From positions 1 to 19,554 of the forward strand of contig JAZRQN010000023.1 of assembly GCA_045649855.1 (NCBI GenBank): DNA of 19,554 nucleotides, read 5' to 3'. Position numbers and translations under genes: made by a program. The notes beneath the pieces were generated by a model that had not been told where the DNA came from, ran no database searches, and saw nothing but the letters and a program-made list of their open reading frames with translations. The stretch comes from URNF01 sp045649855 (GTDB lineage Bacteria > Bacillota > Clostridia > Oscillospirales > Acutalibacteraceae). Positions 7,848-15,019 of this stretch are shown in pieces (the stretch's first letter is position 1; the number at the start of each line of letters is the position of its first letter).

Positions 7848-9107
7848 TTATTTCGCCAACAGGGCGGTGAAATGTTCGAGGTTGAAACCGAGCTCTTTCT
7901 GGAATCTCGCCGCAGGAGAACCGTCAACAGCACGGTGGTCGTAGGTGAGAGAAAGACCCATTGCAGGATACAACTCAATCGAGCCGTCTGCGGCTTTGCG
8001 CACTCTGTCAACCGTGGTGCAAACACCGAGCAGACCGGTCTGCGGAGGATTGATAACGGGGGTGAAGGATTCGACACCCAGACTACCGAGGTTGGACACG
8101 GTGAAAGTACCGCCTGCCAGTTTGTCGGGGGAGATGTTGCCTTCACGGCAAGCCGCCGCCAGTTCTTTGACCTCTTTGGAGATTTCCAGCAGGCTCTTCT
8201 GATCGGCATTGAAGATGGTGGGAACCATCAAGCCTCTGGGCGTATCCACTGCAACGCCGAGGTTCACGTGCTTGAAGATGCGGATGGTGTTGTCATCCAG
8301 CATGTGCGCGTTGAGGTCGGGGTGGTTCAACAGGGTTCTGGACACGGCGAACAATACGATGTCGCCAAGGGTGATACCCGCATATTCGCCTTCCATCGCT
8401 TTGAGCTGCTTTCTGTAAGCCAGAATAGCCGAAGCGTCGAAGGAGGTGTTGTGGGTGAGCTGTGCCATGGTGGACAGCGAGGTGTGCATCGTCTTGCTGA
8501 TGGCACGACGGATGCCGCTGAACTTGACGTCTTCGTATGCGGTTTCCGCGACAGGTGCTGCCGCAGGAGCAGTAGCGGTAGTTGCAGCCGCCGCAACGGG
8601 GTTGTTCATCAACTCACGCACGTCGCGCTCGATGATTCTGCCGTTCGGGCCGGTCGGGGTTGCCATAGCGGCATCCACACCTGCACGTTCCGCGAGTTTT
8701 TTCGCTCTCGGAGAAACGGCGACGATGCCGTCAGCAGAAACGGTAGCTTCGGCAGCAACGGGTGCAGGAGCGGCAACTTCTTCCGCTTTTTCCTCGACAG
8801 CAGGAGCTGCTGCGGGAGCGGCTTCAGGCGCTGCAGCGTCAGACGGACGCAGGGCGGAACAATCGTCGCCCACGTTACCTACGGCGCAAACATTCATAAG
8901 GCAGGGTACTTCGTCGCCTTCGTTGTAAAAGATTTCGAGCAGAGTACCTTCTTCGGTAGACTCACATTCAAAGCTGGCTTTATCGGTTTCGTAGGTGAAC
9001 AAAATGTCGCCCACTTTCACGGCGTCGCCAACCTTCTTTTCCCAAGCGCCGATGATACAACTTTCGACGGTGATACCGGCTTTGGGCATAATAACTGCAT
9101 TTGCCAT
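7848..9107 (-). CDS. pdhC: Dihydrolipoamide acyltransferase (E2)
   Basis: A 419-aa core subunit of the dehydrogenase complex that transfers the acyl group from lipoyl to CoA. One lipoyl domain spans residues 1-80, with the lipoylated lysine K43 in ETDKAS. An Ala/Pro/Glu-rich flexible linker covers about 88-125, and a peripheral-subunit-binding domain about 129-165 (SPRAKKLAERAGVD, then GPNGRIIERDV). A second Ala-rich linker leads to the catalytic domain, which ends in DHRAVDG with H391 and D395. ATG at 9107 has AAGGAG upstream. It is the first gene of the E2-E3-E1 operon. The symbol is by analogy, since an acetoin-dehydrogenase or branched-chain role cannot be excluded. Confidence 0.94.
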   Translation of the reverse strand: MANAVIMPKAGITVESCIIGAWEKKVGDAVKVGDILFTYETDKASFECESTEEGTLLEIFYNEGDEVPCLMNVCAVGNVGDDCSALRPSDAAAPEAAPAAAPAVEEKAEEVAAPAPVAAEATVSADGIVAVSPRAKKLAERAGVDAAMATPTGPNGRIIERDVRELMNNPVAAAATTATAPAAAPVAETAYEDVKFSGIRRAISKTMHTSLSTMAQLTHNTSFDASAILAYRKQLKAMEGEYAGITLGDIVLFAVSRTLLNHPDLNAHMLDDNTIRIFKHVNLGVAVDTPRGLMVPTIFNADQKSLLEISKEVKELAAACREGNISPDKLAGGTFTVSNLGSLGVESFTPVINPPQTGLLGVCTTVDRVRKAADGSIELYPAMGLSLTYDHRAVDGSPAARFQKELGFNLEHFTALLAK

Positions 9108-9133
9108 AAAATCTCTCCTTAAATCTCCATTTT

Positions 9134-9156
9134 ATTTAGCGCAGTAAAGACTAAAT
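9134..9156. repeat. Inverted repeat in the dehydrogenase operon leader
   Basis: ATTTAG (9134-9139) and CTAAAT (9151-9156) flank an 11-base spacer between the promoter and the E2 ribosome site. It could be a weak RNA hairpin or an operator; the arms are short, so support is limited. Confidence 0.3.
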
Positions 9157-9168
9157 AGTTCAACTTGT

Positions 9169-9198
9169 ATTATACCGCTTATATATATATATTGTCAA
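9169..9198 (-). promoter_or_regulatory. Sigma-A promoter of the dehydrogenase operon
   Basis: On the minus strand, consensus -35 TTGACA (9193-9198) and consensus -10 TATAAT (9169-9174) are 18 bases apart. Most of the spacer is an alternating AT tract (9180-9192). The leader to the E2 start is about 55 bases. Confidence 0.88.
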
Positions 9199-9211
9199 TG
9201 GATACTTGTCC

Positions 9212-9254
9212 ACAATAACGCCGAAAACACAGGGCGTTTTTTGGGCATTATTGT
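9212..9254. repeat. Imperfect inverted repeat between the divergent promoters
   Basis: ACAATAACGCC (9212-9222) and GGCATTATTGT (9244-9254) are inverted copies with one mismatch, 21 bases apart. A competing shorter stem AACGCC (9217-9222) with GGCGTT (9233-9238) is followed by a T-run on the plus strand. The site lies between the dehydrogenase and lplA promoters. It may be a shared operator, or a terminator-like element that blocks read-through into lplA. Confidence 0.45.
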
Positions 9255-9263
9255 CATAAATTC

Positions 9264-9292
9264 TTGACGAGGACAGCAGAAAATTTTATAAT
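9264..9292 (+). promoter_or_regulatory. Sigma-A promoter of lplA
   Basis: -35 TTGACG (9264-9269) and -10 TATAAT (9287-9292) are 17 bases apart. The leader to the lplA ATG is about 20 bases. Confidence 0.88.
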
Positions 9293-9319
9293 GATAAAAA
9301 ATGCTTTTCGAGGGAAACA

Positions 9320-10297
9320 ATGATTACGAAATTACAGTATTACGTCAGTCGGGAAACCGACCCGTATATCAATCTGGCAACCGAGAAATATTTGCTGGAT
9401 ACCGTGGATGAAAACACTCTTATTCTGTATTTGTGGCAGAACAAAAACACGGTGGTCATCGGTCGCAATCAAAACCCGTGGGCTGAGTGCCGCTGTGAAC
9501 AGTTGCGCGAGGACGGCGGTGTGATTGCCAGACGTCTGTCGGGCGGCGGTGCGGTGTTTCACGATCTTGGAAACGTGAATTTCACCTTTTTGTGTTCCGA
9601 ACAGAACGCGGATGTTGCGCGCAATATGCGCATACTGCAACAAGCGTGCGCCATGGAGGGGATTACGGCAGAAGTATCCGGCAGAAACGATATCACCGCA
9701 AACGGCAGAAAGTTTTCGGGAAACGCGTTTTATTATTCGAAAGGCAAAAGTTATCATCACGGCACGTTGTTGATCAATGCCGATACCGAAAAAATGGGAA
9801 AATATCTGACACCGCCCAAAGCAAAACTGGCATCCAAAGGGGTCAAATCCGTGGGTGCGCGGGTGGTCAATCTGTCGGAATTGTCGCCTTCTGTCACCTG
9901 CGAGAGTATGATGCAAAACCTCAAAAAAGCGTTTGCGAAATCCGTTGGCGTGCCGCTTGAATGTATTGAAAAGATAGATGCGGCGTTTGTGTCGACACTG
10001 GCAAAACAATACGGCAGTTGGGACTATGTATACGGAAAAACGATTGATTTTTCTATGTCGCTTGAAACACGCTTTGATTGGGGACAGGTGCAGTTGTTGC
10101 TGAAAATCGAGGACGGTACGATTGCAGACCTGCAGATGTACACCGACGCGATGGATAGCACCTTGTCCGAAACAATAGCGACCGCTCTCGTAGGTTGCCG
10201 ATATGTGTATTCCGCCGTTTCCGCCCACCTGGAAAATGCGTTATCAGGGGATATTTTAAAGAATATGTTATCACTGTTTGAAGAACAGGGATTTTGA
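9320..10297 (+). CDS. lplA: Lipoate--protein ligase
   Basis: A 325-aa cytosolic ligase that activates free lipoate with ATP and attaches it to the lysine of lipoyl domains, here most likely K43 of the neighbouring E2. Family motifs are present: RRLSGGGAVFHD (71-82), GRND (121-124), and the catalytic lysine K131 in GRKFSGNA. A C-terminal accessory domain follows, as expected for a full-length LplA. ATG at 9320 is preceded by AGGGA. It is divergent from the dehydrogenase operon and shares its regulatory region. No lipoate synthase is seen here, so the cell may scavenge lipoate, although biosynthetic genes could lie elsewhere. Confidence 0.95.
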   Translation: MITKLQYYVSRETDPYINLATEKYLLDTVDENTLILYLWQNKNTVVIGRNQNPWAECRCEQLREDGGVIARRLSGGGAVFHDLGNVNFTFLCSEQNADVARNMRILQQACAMEGITAEVSGRNDITANGRKFSGNAFYYSKGKSYHHGTLLINADTEKMGKYLTPPKAKLASKGVKSVGARVVNLSELSPSVTCESMMQNLKKAFAKSVGVPLECIEKIDAAFVSTLAKQYGSWDYVYGKTIDFSMSLETRFDWGQVQLLLKIEDGTIADLQMYTDAMDSTLSETIATALVGCRYVYSAVSAHLENALSGDILKNMLSLFEEQGF

Positions 10298-10303
10298 TTT
10301 AAT

Positions 10304-10350
10304 AATGAGAAAAGCGAGGCGAACGGAGCGTTCACCTCGCTTTTCTCATT
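10304..10350. terminator. Bidirectional terminator, lplA / AraC-type gene
   Basis: A 16-bp perfect stem (10304-10319 with 10335-10350) is extended inward, past a mismatch, by GAAC/GTTC. A-rich and T-rich flanks give T-runs on both strands. It sits exactly between the convergent lplA stop and the AraC-type stop at 10351. Confidence 0.92.
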
Positions 10351-11151
10351 TTACAGTGTTTTCATATACTGCGTGGGGGTGTGGCCTGTTTGGGCTTTGA
10401 AGACCTTCGAGAAATACTGCGCATCCGCAAAGCCGCAGTGATCGGCGATGTCGGTTACACTGGTAAATCCCTGTTCGATCATGGCGCAGGCGTTTTGGAC
10501 GCGGATGGTATTGAGATACTCCACAATGCCGACGTGAAACTGTTTTTTGAAAATATGTGAAATGTATTTTGGGTTATAGGACAGCTCTTTTCCCATTTTC
10601 TCCAACGAAAAATCGTGTTCGGAAAAGTGATCGTCGATGTATTTTTTGATGAGATTGATATTTTGGTTTTGCTTTGCATCGTTTTGTCGGGGAAGCAGTG
10701 CGCCTGCAAGAAAAGCGAAAGAATACAGCAACACCGATTCGGCGATGAGGGCTTTGTCGTCGACGTTTAAAGTGATACATTTCTCCCAAAAATCATACAC
10801 GCCATGCACATTGTGAAAAATGAAATTGGTGCTCGAAATTTTTAAGTTTTCCATCAGCATATTGCCTCGGCGACCGATAAAACTCACATACATATAGGTG
10901 AAGTTTTCCTTGGACTCTATTGCATACGGAGAACCGGGAAAGGTGAAAAACATATCGCCTTTTTTCAGCAGATTGATTTTACCAAGTGTGTGGATCGCAC
11001 CGCTCCCACTGCAAACATAATACATTTTATACACCGATTCTGTTCGCAACCGCTCGGACAACTGCACGGTGGTTTCCAAGACAAAGTTGATGGCGTTCAA
11101 AGTATAATCATTTTTGCGCGCGGGTATAAAATGACAAATATTTTGATACAT
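10351..11151 (-). CDS. AraC family transcriptional regulator
   Basis: A 266-aa regulator with an N-terminal cupin-like sensing domain (about 1-150; GDMFFTFPGSPYAIES near 65-80). A C-terminal double helix-turn-helix domain covers about 165-266, with LSYNPKYISHIFKKQF in the first HTH and SVTDIADHCGFADAQYFSKV followed by KAQTGHTPTQY in the second, the AraC signature. ATG at 11151 has AGAGGTG upstream. It is transcribed divergently from the oxidoreductase/permease genes, so it probably controls them in response to a sugar. The ligand is unknown. Confidence 0.93.
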   Translation of the reverse strand: MYQNICHFIPARKNDYTLNAINFVLETTVQLSERLRTESVYKMYYVCSGSGAIHTLGKINLLKKGDMFFTFPGSPYAIESKENFTYMYVSFIGRRGNMLMENLKISSTNFIFHNVHGVYDFWEKCITLNVDDKALIAESVLLYSFAFLAGALLPRQNDAKQNQNINLIKKYIDDHFSEHDFSLEKMGKELSYNPKYISHIFKKQFHVGIVEYLNTIRVQNACAMIEQGFTSVTDIADHCGFADAQYFSKVFKAQTGHTPTQYMKTL

Positions 11152-11174
11152 ACAGCAACACCTCTTCCACTCAC

Positions 11175-11203
11175 AGTATATCGCTGCTTTTGCATTCGGT
11201 CAA
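11175..11203 (-). promoter_or_regulatory. Sigma-A promoter of the AraC-type regulator
   Basis: On the minus strand, -35 TTGACC (11198-11203) and -10 TATACT (11175-11180) are 17 bases apart. The leader is short. Confidence 0.82.
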
Positions 11204-11230
11204 GAAAAAACGAACGATTTTACACAAAAA

Positions 11231-11247
11231 AATGGAATATATCCATT
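11231..11247. promoter_or_regulatory. Candidate operator upstream of the oxidoreductase
   Basis: AATGGA (11231-11236) and TCCATT (11242-11247) form a perfect inverted repeat with a 5-base spacer, touching the -35 region of the oxidoreductase promoter. This is the position expected for an activator or repressor. AraC proteins more often bind direct repeats, so the bound protein is uncertain. Confidence 0.45.
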
Positions 11248-11274
11248 GTTGCGATAGGCGTTACTTATTATAAT
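11246..11274 (+). promoter_or_regulatory. Promoter of the oxidoreductase/permease operon
   Basis: A consensus -10 TATAAT (11269-11274) lies 17 bases from a poor -35 TTGTTG (11246-11251). A weak -35 beside an inverted repeat is typical of an activator-dependent promoter, consistent with the divergent AraC-type gene. Confidence 0.65.
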
Positions 11275-11306
11275 AAAGATAAGCTTAGTAAAAAGGAGTG
11301 GTTATT

Positions 11307-12605
11307 TTGAAAAAAGTACGTATTGGTGTTTTGGGCGGTTATCGCGGCTCGAGTATGATCCATTACTGCAAGAGAGCAAGCAACGCCGAGGTAGTCGCAA
11401 TTTGCGATAAGATCCCTGAGGTATTGGAAGCACAACGCCAAAACGCAGAAGGATTGAACATTGCTTTCTACGATAATTTTGACGAGTTTATTCAACACGA
11501 TATGGATGCGGTGGTGCTGGCAAACTACGCCCACGAACACGCCCCCTTTGCGATCAAAGCATTAAAGCGTGGTCTGCATGTGTTTTCCGAGGTGTTGCCC
11601 TGCCAGACCATGAAAGAAGCGGTCGAACTCATTGAAACGGTGGAAGAAACGGGATTGATTTACGCCTATGGCGAGAACTACTGCTATATGCCTGCGCCGT
11701 ATGAAATGAAAAAGGTGTACCGTGAGGGAAAGATCGGTGAATTCGAATACGGCGAGTGTGAATACATCCACAACTGCGAAGCGATTTGGCCGAGCATCAC
11801 CTACGGTGAAAAGGACCATTGGCGCAACAATATGTATTCCACCTTCTACTGCACCCATTCGTTAGGTCCGATCATCCATGCGACCGGTCTGCGTCCCGTT
11901 TCGGTTGTGGGTTTTGAAGGCACCAAAACCGAAAGACATCTGCGCGTCGGTCAAAAGGGCGGACAGTTCGGCATTGAGATGGTCACTTTGGAAAACGGCG
12001 GTATTGTCAAGAGCATCCACGGCGGCTTATATACCCATTCGGTGTGGTATTGCGCATACGGCGCGAAAGGCAGTATGGAATGCGGCCGCGACGCTGCCAA
12101 AGACGGACATATCCACAAACTGTATATCAACGCTGATGTATTTTCGGGCGATTACGGCGGTCCCGGCATCAACGAATGTTATGAACCGAAAAGCGACATC
12201 GTTGCCGACATCGAGGGCTTTGGTCACGGCGGTTCGGATTTCTTCTCCATGTACCACTTCGTTGAAAAAGTCAGAGGCAATAAGAATGCCGATATTATCG
12301 ATGTGTACGAAGCGATGGATATGTTCCTGCCGGGCATGTTCGCCTATCGTTCCATCCTGAACGGCGGTATCACCATGGAAATCCCCAACCTGCGCGATAA
12401 AGCGGTACGTGAACAATGGAGAAACGACACCGCTTGCACCGATCCCAAGGTGGCGGGCGATATGTTGCTCCCCACCTTTTCCAAAGGTACGCCGGATATT
12501 GATGACGCCGTGTATGCGCACATGAAAGATTTGTGGGACGCGGAATGTGAAAAAGAGGACGGCAACTACAGAAGCCAGGCTTTTAAACAGGGGTCAAAGA
12601 AATAA
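11307..12605 (+). CDS. Gfo/Idh/MocA family oxidoreductase
   Basis: A 432-aa NAD(P)-dependent oxidoreductase-like protein. The N-terminal Rossmann fold has VRIGVLGGYRGS (4-15) and an Asp in AICDK near 34. A C-terminal alpha/beta domain follows. The catalytic EKP motif is replaced by EVLP (95-98), so the usual lysine is absent. In the region that normally holds the catalytic Asp/His, YCTHSLGPIIHATG offers H184 and H191. The start is TTG at 11307: GGAG at 11295-11298 is eight bases upstream, whereas an in-frame GTG at 11298 overlaps that ribosome site. The stop abuts the ATG of the permease gene. Probably acts on a sugar or sugar derivative; the substrate is unknown. Confidence 0.88.
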   Translation: MKKVRIGVLGGYRGSSMIHYCKRASNAEVVAICDKIPEVLEAQRQNAEGLNIAFYDNFDEFIQHDMDAVVLANYAHEHAPFAIKALKRGLHVFSEVLPCQTMKEAVELIETVEETGLIYAYGENYCYMPAPYEMKKVYREGKIGEFEYGECEYIHNCEAIWPSITYGEKDHWRNNMYSTFYCTHSLGPIIHATGLRPVSVVGFEGTKTERHLRVGQKGGQFGIEMVTLENGGIVKSIHGGLYTHSVWYCAYGAKGSMECGRDAAKDGHIHKLYINADVFSGDYGGPGINECYEPKSDIVADIEGFGHGGSDFFSMYHFVEKVRGNKNADIIDVYEAMDMFLPGMFAYRSILNGGITMEIPNLRDKAVREQWRNDTACTDPKVAGDMLLPTFSKGTPDIDDAVYAHMKDLWDAECEKEDGNYRSQAFKQGSKK

Positions 12606-13469
12606 ATGTATTATATTGTCATTTTAATTTCGGTGGCTATGTTCGGCGGCTGCTTTGCACTGAATGACACCTACCGCAAGCTGCGTGGCAGCGGTTTGTC
12701 CAGCAGTATGGAAAGTACATTTATCGGCTCGATAGCGGGACTGATCGTGTTGCTTGCCGTGAGTGGTTTTGATTTTCAGGCGACACCGTTTACGCTGTGC
12801 ATCGCTTTGCTGTATGCACCGTGTTGTATCGGTTTTTCGTTGTGCAGTTTCAAGGCGTTGGCTATCGTGAACTTATCGCTCTATTCACTGTTTTCCATGC
12901 TCGGAGGTATGATCTTACCTTTTTTGCAGGGCATCCTGTTTTATGGCGAGCCGATCAACCTTGCCAAAATCGTCTGTGTTGTGTGCATCGGCATGGCGCT
13001 GGCACTGACCGTTACCCTTGACAACAAAAAGAGCGGCTGGATCTATTATATCGGTGTTTTCGTGCTCAACGGCATGGTGGGCGTATTGGCAAAAATCTTC
13101 GCCTCTTCCACCTTGCCCAAGACTAGTGCGGAATGGTATTCCATCTGGTGTGCGCTGTTTGCCGCCGTTTTGTCGGCAATTGTGTGGCTGTGCTGCCGCA
13201 AGCATGCCGACACGCCGCAGTTTACGTGGAAAGCGTTGTCGGTAGGCGCACTCAGTGGCTCTATCAACCGTGTGGCAAACTTTTTGTTGGTGATCGCACT
13301 GGTGCACGTGGAAGCATCGGTGCAGTATCCGATGATTACCGGTGGCGTGATGATCGTGTCCACCCTCATTTGCTTCTTTGGCAAAAACAAACCCACCAAA
13401 CGGGAACTGTTGTCGGTCGTCATCGCCTTTGTCGGTTTACTGGCACTGTTCCTGCTCGGAAACTGTTGA
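12606..13469 (+). CDS. EamA/DMT superfamily permease
   Basis: A 287-aa membrane protein of about ten hydrophobic segments, with the two-halves arrangement of the drug/metabolite transporter superfamily: residues 1-138 and about 145-287, joined by the polar DNKKSG. The end of the first half carries ILFYGEPINLAKIVCV, a typical EamA feature, and the second half ends with a matching repeat (KPTKRELLSVVIAFVGLLAL). ATG directly follows the oxidoreductase TAA with no intervening base, and no good ribosome site is seen, so translation is probably coupled. It may import or export the substrate handled by the oxidoreductase, which is inference. Confidence 0.82.
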   Translation: MYYIVILISVAMFGGCFALNDTYRKLRGSGLSSSMESTFIGSIAGLIVLLAVSGFDFQATPFTLCIALLYAPCCIGFSLCSFKALAIVNLSLYSLFSMLGGMILPFLQGILFYGEPINLAKIVCVVCIGMALALTVTLDNKKSGWIYYIGVFVLNGMVGVLAKIFASSTLPKTSAEWYSIWCALFAAVLSAIVWLCCRKHADTPQFTWKALSVGALSGSINRVANFLLVIALVHVEASVQYPMITGGVMIVSTLICFFGKNKPTKRELLSVVIAFVGLLALFLLGNC

Positions 13470-13494
13470 AAAATCGCATAGTGTGTGATACACT

Positions 13495-13532
13495 GACAGG
13501 GAGATGACATGGTTGCGTCTCCCTGTCTTTTT
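13495..13532 (+). terminator. Terminator of the oxidoreductase/permease operon
   Basis: GACAGGGAGA (13495-13504) pairs perfectly with TCTCCCTGTC (13518-13527), followed by five T. It lies 25 bases after the permease stop and separates this operon from the BNR gene. Confidence 0.9.
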
Positions 13533-13600
13533 GCTGTTTGCACTGTCGTTTTTTGTGCTCGGGAAGATAACATATATCCGGTTTGCGAGGAAGTGTTTGT

Positions 13601-14854
13601 ATGCAACATTTAGCAGAAGACTATTCGGTGGTCGTGCAGTCGCCCGATCCGCAAAATGCGTATTGCTTTAGTCCCGGTTTGCTAAAAACCGACAGTGGCA
13701 GATTGATCGCCACGATGGACTTTTTCGGCGATGCCGTCAAGGATTTCAAAGCGGCATTTAAATATCGGCCGACCGATGAAAAATGCTTTGCAGGCAGAGC
13801 GTTTGTGTCGGATGACAACGGCGAAACCTGGCGTGAAACGGGGCAGATCCCGATGATGCATATGCGTGCGTTTCAGGCAGGGAAGACCCTGTATATCATC
13901 GGTCATTCGGGTGATTTGGGCATCGTGCGCTCGGATGATAACGGAGAAACCTGGAGCAAGGTGTTCCCCTTGACAGAGGGACAGATGTGGCAGCAAGCGC
14001 CTTGCAGTATATGGTGCGAAGAAGATCGGGTGTATCTCGTGATGGAACACATGACGCACGAGCGTGTGGTGTGGCCGATGTGCGGTATTGCGCCTGTGTT
14101 GATGCGTGGCAACATCCACGACGATCTGACCAAACGGGAGAATTGGACTTTCGCCTCGGAGGTTGTGTTCGAAGAGGCGATCAAGGACGAACAGCTGGGC
14201 GATTTCGGCTTGCCGTTTTACAAGAAATCCGAGCCGGGATATATGCACAAGACCCACTGCGGTTGGCTGGAGACCAACGTGGTGCGCCTGAAAAAAGAAA
14301 ACGATTGGTTTTATGATGAAACTGGCAAAACGCTGCACCTGTTTATGCGTGTGTTCACGGGTCTGCCGTGGACGGGCGGTCTTTTAAAGGTGGTCGAAAA
14401 GGACGACGGCACGATGGAGACGATGTTCGAAACGGCGCCCTCCGGCAAGCGAATGGCGCTTATCAACATCCCCGGTGGCGGTGAGTCGAAGTTCCATATT
14501 TTGTATGACGAACAGACACGCACCTATTGGCTGCTTACCAACGAGTTCACCGATCGTATGGTGGATTTCAACCGCTGGAGCGTCAACCAATATAAAGGCT
14601 ATGATCGTTCTCGGTTGGTGCTGTATTATTCATATAATTGCTTTGATTGGATTTTCGCAGGCGTGGTGGCGGCAGGGAAGACCCGCCGCCAATCCAGAAG
14701 CTATGCGAGCATGGCGTTCGACGGCGAGGATTTGATGGTGCTGTCCAGAACGGGTGCGGATAACGCGCTGAACGGACACGACACCAACCGTGTTACGTTC
14801 CACCGCGTAAAAGATTTCCGCTCGCTCATCGACCTCCCGTACCCCGAGGAGTAA
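13601..14854 (+). CDS. BNR/Asp-box sialidase-like protein
   Basis: A 417-aa protein with the six-bladed propeller signature of the sialidase superfamily: two identical Asp boxes, SDDNGETW, at 70-77 and 111-118, plus degenerate ones. No signal peptide or membrane segment is visible, so it should be cytosolic. The segment that normally carries the RIP arginine reads FSPGLLKTDSGRLIATMD, with no RIP-type arginine, so true sialidase activity is doubtful. It could instead be an unsaturated-sugar or other glycoside-processing enzyme, or a non-catalytic propeller. ATG at 13601 is chosen because GAGG lies ten bases upstream; an upstream in-frame TTG at 13583 precedes that site. No convincing promoter was found in 13533-13600, so it may depend on read-through or an activated promoter. 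Confidence 0.82.
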   Translation: MQHLAEDYSVVVQSPDPQNAYCFSPGLLKTDSGRLIATMDFFGDAVKDFKAAFKYRPTDEKCFAGRAFVSDDNGETWRETGQIPMMHMRAFQAGKTLYIIGHSGDLGIVRSDDNGETWSKVFPLTEGQMWQQAPCSIWCEEDRVYLVMEHMTHERVVWPMCGIAPVLMRGNIHDDLTKRENWTFASEVVFEEAIKDEQLGDFGLPFYKKSEPGYMHKTHCGWLETNVVRLKKENDWFYDETGKTLHLFMRVFTGLPWTGGLLKVVEKDDGTMETMFETAPSGKRMALINIPGGGESKFHILYDEQTRTYWLLTNEFTDRMVDFNRWSVNQYKGYDRSRLVLYYSYNCFDWIFAGVVAAGKTRRQSRSYASMAFDGEDLMVLSRTGADNALNGHDTNRVTFHRVKDFRSLIDLPYPEE

Positions 14855-14868
14855 CACGGCGACAAATG

Positions 14869-14918
14869 CACTTTCATATGAAGTGTTATAGACGGCGGTG
14901 TACAACGCCCCTGCGTTG
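14869..14918 (+). repeat. Two small hairpins after the BNR gene
   Basis: CACTT/AAGTG (14869-14873 with 14881-14885) and CAACGC/GCGTTG (14903-14908 with 14913-14918, loop CCCT) form short stems without T-runs. They lie in the 115 bases between the BNR stop and the next terminator. I see no gene here. Confidence 0.35.
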
Positions 14919-14969
14919 CCATTCACCCGCCCTCCCAACCCACGCAAAATTACACCCCCGCTAAAACAG

Positions 14970-15010
14970 CACCGCTCCCGCAGGAAATCCCTACGGGAGC
15001 GGTGTTTATA
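14970..15010. terminator. Bidirectional terminator, BNR gene / 5'-nucleotidase
   Basis: An 11-bp perfect stem (14970-14980 with 14994-15004, core CACCGCTCCCG) extends inward by AGG/CCT after one mismatch. A TTTATATTA tail follows on the plus strand and CTGTTTTA on the minus strand. It lies between the convergent BNR gene and the nucleotidase (stop at 15020). Confidence 0.85.
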
Positions 15011-15019
15011 TTATGTGCT

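Noticed and set aside
11298..11306. In-frame GTG at 11298 as start of the oxidoreductase
   Set aside because: It overlaps the GGAG ribosome site. TTG at 11307 has ideal spacing and leads straight into the Rossmann strand.
13466..13494. Promoter-like TTGAAA and TACACT 17 bases apart at the end of the permease gene
   Set aside because: The start point would fall inside the left arm of the following terminator, so it would give no sensible transcript; probably chance.
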